From Desulfuromonadales bacterium (GTDB lineage Bacteria; Desulfobacterota; Desulfuromonadia; Desulfuromonadales; Syntrophotaleaceae), in the NCBI GenBank assembly GCA_013619105.1, contig JABXKU010000003.1, forward strand, positions 37,826 to 101,825: 64,000 nucleotides of DNA, in the 5' to 3' direction. Under the pieces are notes generated by a model. It had not been told where the DNA came from, made no database searches, and saw nothing but the letters and a program-made list of their open reading frames with translations. Made by a program: the position numbers and the translations under genes. Shown in pieces: positions 50,604-58,368 of this stretch. How positions within the stretch are numbered: the stretch's first letter is position 1; every line of letters begins with the position of its first letter.

Positions 50604-51518
50604 CTAGTAAGACTCTATCCTACCTTTGGAGTGCCTTTGTTTTCGGTTCTTTGTCAGCTTACCTATGCAATTATATTTGCTGTATTTTCCAATAAACGAA
50701 ATCCAGAGTTTTTTATATTCCTCTCCACCTGTGAGATAGCAATTACTGTGTCCTGCCTGATTTACCAAATGGAGAGCTTTAGGTTCTTTTGCCAGTGAAT
50801 AAAGCTTCAAAGACATCCAGAAAGGAACGATCCGGTCTTTTTTCCCATGGAAAATGAGTATGGGAACCGAAATGGAGGAGATTTTATTTTTGTTATCAAA
50901 GCGATCTTTTATAAACCATCTTCCAACTAAACCATAGCTTACGGGGTTCATTTTCATGGCGATGTCGTGAAGTGAGGTGAACGGGCATTCCAGAATGATA
51001 CCAGCCGGTGGTTGCTCAAGGGCCATCTGCAATGCCACAGTCGCTCCCATTGATCGTCCGTAATATATCAGCCCCTTTGATGACCCCCATTCGCTTTCCT
51101 GCAGCCATTTTAAAGCCCCTCTGGCGTCTTGATAAAGATCCTTTTCTCGCAGAGATACCCCGTTGCTTTTTCCAAATCCTCGGTAATCAAATATAAAGAC
51201 GCTCAGGCCTAACTGGTGGAGATACTCTATGTTTGGGAGGCGGTGGGTTATGTTCGCGGCATTCCCATGAAAAAATAGCACCATAGGTGCGGCTGGGTCG
51301 CCGGGGATAAGCCAGCCGTGTAATTTTGTTCCATCGGGTGCCTCAAACCAGACAACTTTGTATTGAAGCCCAATGGTCCCTGGAAGCGGGGCCAAAGCTT
51401 GGCCTGGTTTGAAAATAAAACGGGTTGCGTTATTGCATCCCGAAAGGAGAAAAAACAGTAACACGCTAAAGAAAAGCACTTTTGGTGTCAGGCGTTTAAT
51501 CATTTGATTTGTCCACAA
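50604..51518 (-). CDS. Alpha/beta hydrolase lipoprotein
   Basis: Lipobox LLSGCNN; FFHGNAANITHRL, YYGRSMGATVALQMA (GxSxG), late His GHSNC. Confidence 0.85.
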   Translation of the reverse strand: MWTNQMIKRLTPKVLFFSVLLFFLLSGCNNATRFIFKPGQALAPLPGTIGLQYKVVWFEAPDGTKLHGWLIPGDPAAPMVLFFHGNAANITHRLPNIEYLHQLGLSVFIFDYRGFGKSNGVSLREKDLYQDARGALKWLQESEWGSSKGLIYYGRSMGATVALQMALEQPPAGIILECPFTSLHDIAMKMNPVSYGLVGRWFIKDRFDNKNKISSISVPILIFHGKKDRIVPFWMSLKLYSLAKEPKALHLVNQAGHSNCYLTGGEEYKKLWISFIGKYSKYNCIGKLTKNRKQRHSKGRIESY

Positions 51519-51774
51519 AAAAGTCAGATGCTCATATTAATTCAGTGGGAAATCTTTGTGGGTCCTGTGGCAAGAGGTTTATGGTTTTTAAAGTTGCCGC
51601 GTCAAGACTGTTTTAAGTATATCATTTAAAGGTCTCTTTCCTTGGCGGACTAAATCGATGAAATTTCTTGAATTTGCTTAAAAAAACCCTATGATAAAAA
51701 GGCTTGCTTAGTTGCCCCGGCAGAGAAACTTTTGCTAGCGGGGAGCAGCATGTTTGAATCTGCCGAATTGAAGT

Positions 51775-51848
51775 GGTCTACTAAACTCGGACACCAATAA
51801 AGGTGATATATTCATTCGCCTCAAAGGAGTGTCCATGACTATGGGAAG
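51775..51848 (+). mobile_element. Candidate solo left end/leader remnant of an IS3-family element
   Basis: TTGAAGTGGTCTACTAAACTCGGACACC terminal-IR-like sequence, then AAAGGAGTGTCCATGACT leader; no transposase ORF follows. Confidence 0.4.
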
Positions 51849-51923
51849 ATGAACAGGAAAAAGCATAAGGCCAAAAAGGAAAAATTCCAAAAAAAGAAGG
51901 ACAAGAAGAAAAACAAAAAATAG
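51849..51923 (+). other. 24-aa Lys-rich micro-ORF (MNRKKHKAKKEKFQKKKDKKKNKK), coding status unknown
   Basis: ATG to TAG reading frame overlapping an upstream 5-codon ORF (MTMGR) at ATGA; below the ORF track cutoff. Confidence 0.25.
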
Positions 51924-52029
51924 CAGTTTGTTCAAATTTACAATTAGTTTTTGAGCCCGGTTTGGCGGTGACTAAAGCCGTTCACCGGATATACCAAAAC
52001 TTGCAGCCTGTATATCGAAAGGAGACAAC

Positions 52030-52587
52030 ATGAACAAGGAAGATTTTATCCTTTTCAGTGGCGGGGCCAAGGGAGCTGAGGCAGAATTTGGTGCAAACGC
52101 CGAGCGTCTTGGTATCGAGGAAGTCAACTTTACCTTCGACGGGCATACGATCATTCGGCAAAGGGGAGTTCGCGTTCTGCATCATGAGGAACTAAAAAAT
52201 GGCGATGTCAGCCTGGAATATGTGTCCCGGTTGCTCAACCGTCGCTATACGGCAAGCCCAACGATTCGCAAGATACTGCAGACGATCTGGTATCAAATAA
52301 ATCATGCTCAGCAGATTTTTGTTGTGGGCGAAATTCTTGCCGATAAGACGGTCAAGGGAGGTACCGGATGGGGCGCTGAATTTACCAAGCTCTGCAATAA
52401 GCCGTTGTATGTATTCGATCAAAAGCAGGATGGATGGTATCATTGGGCAGACTTTGAATGGGTTGCTCTGAGTGGTGACCACGAGCCGGTCGTCAGCGAA
52501 GTTCATTTCGCCGGTACCGGCACCCGTTATTTGGAAGAAAACGGTCGTAAGGCCATTGTCGGTCTGTTTGAGCGCTCTTTTAAGTAG
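52030..52587 (+). CDS. Standalone SLOG/Rossmann-like protein
   Basis: FILFSGGAKGAEAEFGANAERLG, QQIFVVGEI, GGTGWGAEFTKLCNKPLYVFDQ; SD GAAAGGAG before ATG. Confidence 0.6.
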   Translation: MNKEDFILFSGGAKGAEAEFGANAERLGIEEVNFTFDGHTIIRQRGVRVLHHEELKNGDVSLEYVSRLLNRRYTASPTIRKILQTIWYQINHAQQIFVVGEILADKTVKGGTGWGAEFTKLCNKPLYVFDQKQDGWYHWADFEWVALSGDHEPVVSEVHFAGTGTRYLEENGRKAIVGLFERSFK

Positions 52588-52616
52588 GGGGTTAGCTCGA
52601 CTTCCCACGTGTTTAC

Positions 52617-52655
52617 GACAAAAGCCGCCTCGATGATATCGAGGCGGCTTTTGTC
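52617..52655. terminator. Intrinsic terminator
   Basis: AAAAGCCGCCTCGATGATATCGAGGCGGCTTTT. Confidence 0.85.
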
Positions 52656-52696
52656 GTTTTAATCTTTCAGTTTTGAAATTGAAACGATGGAGACGA

Positions 52697-53134
52697 TTAT
52701 TTAGTACAGTCACCGATACGCTTGCCGGTCAGGGTGTAGGTCATGGTCATGTTACTCGGTTCCATGGTGGCCATCATGCTGCCCTGCATCTGGTCCTTGC
52801 TGTAGGTGATGGAGCTGTGGGCCTTCATGGTGTTGCCCTGGGCGGCACAGACCATGTCATAGGTTATCGTGTTGCCGGTGATGGTCATATCGGCAATCTT
52901 GCATTGTTGGTCTGGCTGGTCGGGTTGTTGGGTCTGGGGGATCAAATCTTCCTGGCTGATGCACTGAGTGGCCTTGGTCGGCGGTATCTGCATAGGCATA
53001 CCAGGCATTTTCATCACCGTAGTGATCTCCCACAGACCTTCTTGCATATCGATTTTCGGTTTCTCAGCCTGGCAGGCAGCAGAGCTTAGGCACAATAAAA
53101 AAAGCAAGCTTAAGCTAAGGCAGTTACGGATCAT
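52697..53134 (-). CDS. DUF3617-like lipoprotein
   Basis: Lipobox SAACQ; MQEGLWEITTVMKMPGMPMQIPPTKATQCIS... Confidence 0.75.
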   Translation of the reverse strand: MIRNCLSLSLLFLLCLSSAACQAEKPKIDMQEGLWEITTVMKMPGMPMQIPPTKATQCISQEDLIPQTQQPDQPDQQCKIADMTITGNTITYDMVCAAQGNTMKAHSSITYSKDQMQGSMMATMEPSNMTMTYTLTGKRIGDCTK

Positions 53135-53213
53135 GGCAGGCTCCTGTCGGATGAAAGGTTGATAAACAATGGAGTAAATTTAATTGAAACAGGATGTTAA
53201 GGCAAGATAAACA

Positions 53214-53369
53214 TTGATGGCGTCGCAAAAAGTCCGCCCTACGGCGTTACGGCGTTTTTTCAGGACCTAGTCATGCGAGATGTCTGCCTGGAACCTCTGA
53301 AAAAAGACCGAGCCTTGTAGGATGAAGTCTTTGCTTTGCTATCCTATAAGTTTTTGCGAATGCATCAAG
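53214..53369. repeat. Intergenic element bounded by imperfect inverted repeats
   Basis: TTGATGGCGTCGCAAAAAGT (53214-53233) versus AGTTTTTGCGAATGCATCAAG (53349-53369); inner CGGCGTTACGGCG. Confidence 0.55.
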
Positions 53370-53406
53370 CATGGAAGAGCAGAAGGCTTTTAGCAAGGGG
53401 CAATAA

Positions 53407-53442
53407 AAAAACCGACTACAGAAAACTGTAGTCGGTTTTATA
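53407..53442 (-). terminator. Intrinsic terminator downstream of tRNA-Leu
   Basis: AAAACCGACTACAG-AAAA-CTGTAGTCGGTTTT. Confidence 0.8.
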
Positions 53443-53448
53443 AGTTTC

Positions 53449-53535
53449 TGGTGCCGAAGGCGAGACTCGAACTCGCACGACCGTTAAGCCACCGCCCCCT
53501 CAAGACGGCGTGTCTACCAGTTCCACCACTTCGGC
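53449..53535 (-). tRNA. tRNA-Leu (GAG), CCA encoded
   Basis: Reverse complement GCCGAAGTGGTGGAACTGGTAGACACGCCGTCTTGAGGGGGCGG...GCGAGTTCGAGTCTCGCCTTCGGCACCA with long variable arm. Confidence 0.95.
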
Positions 53536-53611
53536 ATCGAACGGTTTGTTTTATACTTTGTTGAGCGCGGCCTGTCAATATTAAATTGGCGACCGGTTGA
53601 AATTATTTGAC

Positions 53612-53956
53612 TTACTCGGTGGTGACAGGCTTATCCGCTGCCGGTAAAGACGCTTGATCGGCGGCCGGCACCTCAGTTTGTTGCACGGTTTGACCCATTG
53701 TTTCGGGCATGATGCTGTCAGCACCGGGCTTGGCGTAATAATAGGCGAGGAATAGGCTGGTCAACATAAATATGACAGCAGCTCCGGTTGTCAGTTTGCC
53801 CATGAAGCTCTGTCCGCCCGTTGCACCAAAGACGGTCTGGCTGGATCCGGCGCCAAAGGTGGCCCCGATATCGGCTCCTTTGCCGCCCTGCAGCAGAACG
53901 ATGAGAATCAGAGCAAAACAAACGACAATGTGGATAATAAGCAGCGGGGTGGTCAT
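53612..53956 (-). CDS. secG: Preprotein translocase subunit SecG
   Basis: VLLQGGKGADIGATFGAGSSQTVFGATGGQSFMGKLT. Confidence 0.95.
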   Translation of the reverse strand: MTTPLLIIHIVVCFALILIVLLQGGKGADIGATFGAGSSQTVFGATGGQSFMGKLTTGAAVIFMLTSLFLAYYYAKPGADSIMPETMGQTVQQTEVPAADQASLPAADKPVTTE

Positions 53957-54035
53957 TGACGGAAACTCTCCTTGGGTACAGTTATATTGAGACCCGTATA
54001 ATTAACATAGATGGGCAGGGCTGAAAAGGGAAAAG

Positions 54036-54791
54036 TCAACTGCGCTTAAAGCGGGCAATGCGGATAAAGTCGCCGACCTTAAGGCTGGCGCCACCGACCA
54101 GGGCGCCATCGATGTCGGCTTGATGCATGAGCCCATCGATGTTATCCGGCTTGACGCTGCCTCCATAAAGAATTCGGGTGGCTTTGGCTGTCGACAGATC
54201 GAACAGCTGGCTGAGCAGACCGCGAATGAAGTGATGGGCCTCCTGGGCCTGTTCGTTGCTGGCGGTTTGGCCGGTACCGATGGCCCAGACCGGCTCGTAG
54301 GCAACGGTCAGGCGAGTCATGGCGGCGCTGTCGAGGCCTGATAGGCCCAGGCGGGTCTGTTTCTCAAGGACCTCAAAGGTTTGGTTCTCATTGCGTTCGG
54401 TCAGTGTCTCGCCGATGCAGAAGATAACCTTTAGTCCTGCAGCCAGGGCCGCTTTAACCTTTCGGTTGATGAAGTCATCCTGCTCGGCGAAGAGCTGGCG
54501 ACGCTCTGAATGACCGATGATGACTGCCCGACAGCCGACATCGCGCAGCAGAGCCGGCGAGATCTCGCCGGTATACGCGCCCTCAGCTGGATAGCAATTT
54601 TGCCCGGCAAGGACAATAGGGCTGTCCGTAAGTGTTGCCACCAGCGGCGCCAGGGCAGTGAAGGGTGGGGCGATAATGATTTCAACATCGTTCAGGTCGC
54701 TTAGTTGCCCTTTGAGATCTTTAGCGAGAGCCAGGGCTTCGTCAACGGTTTTGTTGAGTTTCCAGTTGCCGGCGATGATCGGTGTACGCAT
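54036..54791 (-). CDS. tpiA: Triosephosphate isomerase
   Basis: MRTPIIAGNWKLNKT, GHSERR, YEPVWAIGTG, LYGGSVKPDN. Confidence 0.97.
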   Translation of the reverse strand: MRTPIIAGNWKLNKTVDEALALAKDLKGQLSDLNDVEIIIAPPFTALAPLVATLTDSPIVLAGQNCYPAEGAYTGEISPALLRDVGCRAVIIGHSERRQLFAEQDDFINRKVKAALAAGLKVIFCIGETLTERNENQTFEVLEKQTRLGLSGLDSAAMTRLTVAYEPVWAIGTGQTASNEQAQEAHHFIRGLLSQLFDLSTAKATRILYGGSVKPDNIDGLMHQADIDGALVGGASLKVGDFIRIARFKRS

Positions 54792-54864
54792 AACGTCTCC
54801 TTCAATATTTCTTTGCGGCCGCACCGAGTAATCCGGTGTCCCGATTGTTGAGGGCTTACAAGGG

Positions 54865-56058
54865 TTAGGCCTTGTCGTTCAGGGCGGCTATGCCTGGCAG
54901 TTCCTTGCCTTCGAGAAATTCGAGGGAGGCTCCGCCGCCGGTGGAGATGTGGGTCATGTGCTGGGCGAGTCCCGACTTGTTGGCCGCTGCTACCGAATCG
55001 CCGCCGCCGATAATCGATACAGCAGTAGAATCGGCAAGAGCTCGAGCGATAGCGAAGGTTCCTTTGGCAAAGGCGTCGAATTCAAAGACCCCCATCGGAC
55101 CGTTCCATAGCACGGTCCCGGCCTGAGAAACAATCTGGCAATATTCCTCGATTGTTTTGGGGCCGATATCGAGCCCCATGTGGTTGGCGGGAAAATTATC
55201 GTTACCGCATATCTGATAAGGGGACTCGGCGGTGAATTCGGCTGCTGCTACATGGTCGCTGGGAAGCACTAGGCTTACCCCTCTGTCTGCTGCGTGTTGC
55301 AAGAGGGTGCCGGCCAATTCTACGCGGTTTTCTTCCAAAAGCGAAGTGCCTAGGCTGAAGCCTTGGGCGCGCAGGAAGGTATAAGCCATGCCGCCGCCGA
55401 TGAGCAGAGTGTCAACTTTGTCGAGGAGGTTTTCGATCGCCGGCAATTTATCGCTGACCTTGGCTCCGCCGATAATGGCCACTAATGGACGGATCGGTTC
55501 GGTCACCGCCTGGCCAAGATAGCGAATTTCCTTCTCGATCAAAAAGCCAGCTACCGCAGGGGTCAGAAGCTGAGCGACACCAGCTGTGGAGGCATGGGCC
55601 CGATGGGCGGTGCCAAAAGCATCATTAACGTAGATTTCAGCCAGGTTCGCCAGTTGGCGGGCGAATTGCGAATCATTGCTGGTTTCACCGGCGTGAAAGC
55701 GGACGTTTTCCAGCAGCATGACCTGGCCATCCTCGAGGGCTTGGGAAAGCTTCTCCGCTTCGGAACCGATGCAATCTGGGGCCATGATCACCGGTTGATT
55801 GAGTAGCTGCGCTAAATGGTTGGCGACGGGACTCAGGCTGAATTCGGCCTTGGGCTCTCCTTTGGGGCGACCCAGATGGGAGGCTAGGATCAAGCGCCCG
55901 CCTTGGCCAAGGATGTGACGGATAGTCGGTAGTGCTGCGACGATTCGGTTGTCATCGCTGATACGGCCCTCGCTGTCGAGGGGGACGTTAAAGTCGACGC
56001 GACAGAAAACTCGTTTGCCCCGGCAGTCGACATCCTTAACCGTCATCTTGTTCAGCAT
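54865..56058 (-). CDS. pgk: Phosphoglycerate kinase
   Basis: KRVFCRVDFNVPLD, LASHLGRPKGEP, GPMGVFEFDAFAKGT, GGGDSVAA. Confidence 0.97.
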   Translation of the reverse strand: MLNKMTVKDVDCRGKRVFCRVDFNVPLDSEGRISDDNRIVAALPTIRHILGQGGRLILASHLGRPKGEPKAEFSLSPVANHLAQLLNQPVIMAPDCIGSEAEKLSQALEDGQVMLLENVRFHAGETSNDSQFARQLANLAEIYVNDAFGTAHRAHASTAGVAQLLTPAVAGFLIEKEIRYLGQAVTEPIRPLVAIIGGAKVSDKLPAIENLLDKVDTLLIGGGMAYTFLRAQGFSLGTSLLEENRVELAGTLLQHAADRGVSLVLPSDHVAAAEFTAESPYQICGNDNFPANHMGLDIGPKTIEEYCQIVSQAGTVLWNGPMGVFEFDAFAKGTFAIARALADSTAVSIIGGGDSVAAANKSGLAQHMTHISTGGGASLEFLEGKELPGIAALNDKA

Positions 56059-56164
56059 GAACAGATCCTCCCTAATAATATGAAACTGTAACGATTTGAT
56101 ATTCTTCTCTATTGAGGTCCAAGTCATTACGGAACCGGTCTAGTTCATAGAGTGTTGCGGTCGG

Positions 56165-57166
56165 TCAGGGGCTACAGATATGCTGTAGCAGTTCTACTAC
56201 CCGGTTGGAATATCCCCATTCATTATCGTACCAAGATAAAACTTTGACCATGTTGCCGCCAATAACGTTGGTCGATAAAGCATCCACAATGGATGATGCC
56301 GGATTGCCGTTAAAATCTATAGAAACAAGTGGTTGGTCGCAATATTCTAGAATGTTTCTGAAGTTTGATGAAGCCGCTTGACGCAGGCTGTCATTGACTT
56401 CTGTGATGGAGGTGTCGCGCTCGGTTTCGACCACAAGAGATATCAGGGACACATTGGGGGTTGGCACTCGTACCGAAATCCCGTCGAGCCGACCTTCCAG
56501 TTCGGGAAGAACGCGGGCAACTCCGCGAGCGGCACCGGTGGTGGTGGGAATAATTGAAAGCGCCGCAGCGCGGGCCCGTCGTGGGTCTGCATCGAGGTGG
56601 TCAAGGATTTGTTGGCCGTTGGTATAGGCATGAACGGTAGTCATCATCCCTTTGACGACTCCAAAGTTATCCATCAGTACCTTGGCCACCGGGGCCAAAC
56701 AATTGGTCGTGCAGGAGGCATTGGAAACGATGAAATGTCGCTGTGGGTCAAAGGTCTCTTGGTTAACCCCCATGCAAATGGTCACATCGGGATCGGTGCC
56801 TGGCGCGGTGATAATAACCCGCGATGCTCCTGCCTGCAGATGCTGTTCCGCTTGGTGGCGGGCGGTAAATCGACCTGTGGCTTCGATGGCAACCTCGACT
56901 TCGAGCTTTCGCCAGGGCAGGAGAGTCGGGTCCGGCTGGGTCAATACTTCAATCCTTTGACCGTTGATCAGCAGAGCGCCGTCTACAGTACCAACCTCGG
57001 CATCGAAAATACCGTGCACCGAATCGTATTTTAGTAGGTGAGCCAGGGCTGTCGCATCGCCAGTGTCATTAATGGCGACGATATTCAGGTCGTCGGCCAG
57101 CCAGGCCGCGCGAAAGATACTTCGGCCGATGCGGCCAAAACCGTTGATTGCCGCTTTTATCGCCAT
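56165..57166 (-). CDS. gap: Glyceraldehyde-3-phosphate dehydrogenase
   Basis: AINGFGRIGRSIFRAA, SNASCTTNCLAPVAKV, SWYDNEWGYSNRV. Confidence 0.97.
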   Translation of the reverse strand: MAIKAAINGFGRIGRSIFRAAWLADDLNIVAINDTGDATALAHLLKYDSVHGIFDAEVGTVDGALLINGQRIEVLTQPDPTLLPWRKLEVEVAIEATGRFTARHQAEQHLQAGASRVIITAPGTDPDVTICMGVNQETFDPQRHFIVSNASCTTNCLAPVAKVLMDNFGVVKGMMTTVHAYTNGQQILDHLDADPRRARAAALSIIPTTTGAARGVARVLPELEGRLDGISVRVPTPNVSLISLVVETERDTSITEVNDSLRQAASSNFRNILEYCDQPLVSIDFNGNPASSIVDALSTNVIGGNMVKVLSWYDNEWGYSNRVVELLQHICSP

Positions 57167-57531
57167 ATGTGGGTCACTCCGCACCTTTTTTTGCTTGGGT
57201 TTTGAATGTTGTTTGTGATTAAAAACATATATTAAATCAATTGTTTAGCTGATGGTTTGGATGCTTTCACCAAAAAGTAATGATAGCGAATAGAGTTTAA
57301 CCCGTCAACCGCTTTTGCCCAGTGACTTTTACTTAAATAGGGATTTGTTCAGTTGTACTTTGAGGTCCGGTATGGTATGAAAAGACCGCTTCTGACGGAT
57401 CGTTGGCCCTGCTTTGCCGACTTGGTTGGCAGTTTATGGGTGTTGTTCTTCTATACGCTGGATGGATAAAATTCAGGTATAGTTGAACATTAGGTTTTTG
57501 TTGCGTCCTTGGTCGGGTGTGGAGATAGCGT

Positions 57532-58305
57532 TTGCGGGTCTGTTTATTAGCCAGCGGCAGTAAAGGAAACGCCGTCTTGATTGAATCCGGGGACAGTCGG
57601 GTGCTGATCGACGCCGGTCTTTCTGCTCGCGAGCTTAATCGCCGTTTGGGGATGATTCAAACCGATGGCGACGGACTCAACGCGGTTTTGGTCACCCACG
57701 AACATAGCGACCACTGCTCTGGCTTGGGGCCGATCGCAAGACGGCACCAATTGCCGGTTTTCGTCCATCATCAAACCCGCGCGGCATTACGCAAACCCGG
57801 ACGTCTTGACGATTGCCGGGAGTTTGACGATGGTTGTACCTTGGTTTTTCAGGACCTGCAGATCGAAACGGTCCCTCTAGCCCACGACGCGGCTGCGCCG
57901 GTTGGCTATATTATCGATAGCTCCGCGGGTAAAATTGGTGTGCTGACCGATCTAGGGCTTGCTACACGATTAGTCGTTGAGCGTTATCGGCACTGCAGGG
58001 TGTTGGTTTTGGAATTCAACCATGACCCACGGATGCTACGGGACGGGCCTTATCCCTGGCATCTTAAACAGCGGATTAGCAGTAATCATGGTCATCTTTC
58101 CAATGAGGCGGCTGCCCAGTTACTATCTGATCTGGCCTGGGACGGTCTTGAAGGGGTCTTCTTGGCCCATCTTAGTGAAACCAATAATTGTCCGCAATTA
58201 GCTGAACAGAGTGCCCGCCAGGTTCTGGCGGCACAGAACTGTTGCAACCCTCAAATACTTATCGGGACTCAAGCCCAGCCCACTGACTGTTTTGTCGGCA
58301 CCTAA
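57532..58305 (+). CDS. MBL-fold metallohydrolase (YycJ/WalJ-like)
   Basis: LASGSKGNAVLIES, LIDAGLSAREL, VTHEHSDHCSGL, LEFNHDPRML; TTG start. Confidence 0.88.
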   Translation: MRVCLLASGSKGNAVLIESGDSRVLIDAGLSARELNRRLGMIQTDGDGLNAVLVTHEHSDHCSGLGPIARRHQLPVFVHHQTRAALRKPGRLDDCREFDDGCTLVFQDLQIETVPLAHDAAAPVGYIIDSSAGKIGVLTDLGLATRLVVERYRHCRVLVLEFNHDPRMLRDGPYPWHLKQRISSNHGHLSNEAAAQLLSDLAWDGLEGVFLAHLSETNNCPQLAEQSARQVLAAQNCCNPQILIGTQAQPTDCFVGT

Positions 58306-58368
58306 CCGATGATCAAGTTACGGCTGTTTGCTTGTATAATATAAATAAGATTTGTCAAGGAGTAGAAT

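Noticed and set aside
50529-50798. 89-aa plus-strand ORF near the alpha/beta hydrolase
   Set aside because: Overlaps the 3' end of the hydrolase on the opposite strand and lacks any motif or clear SD
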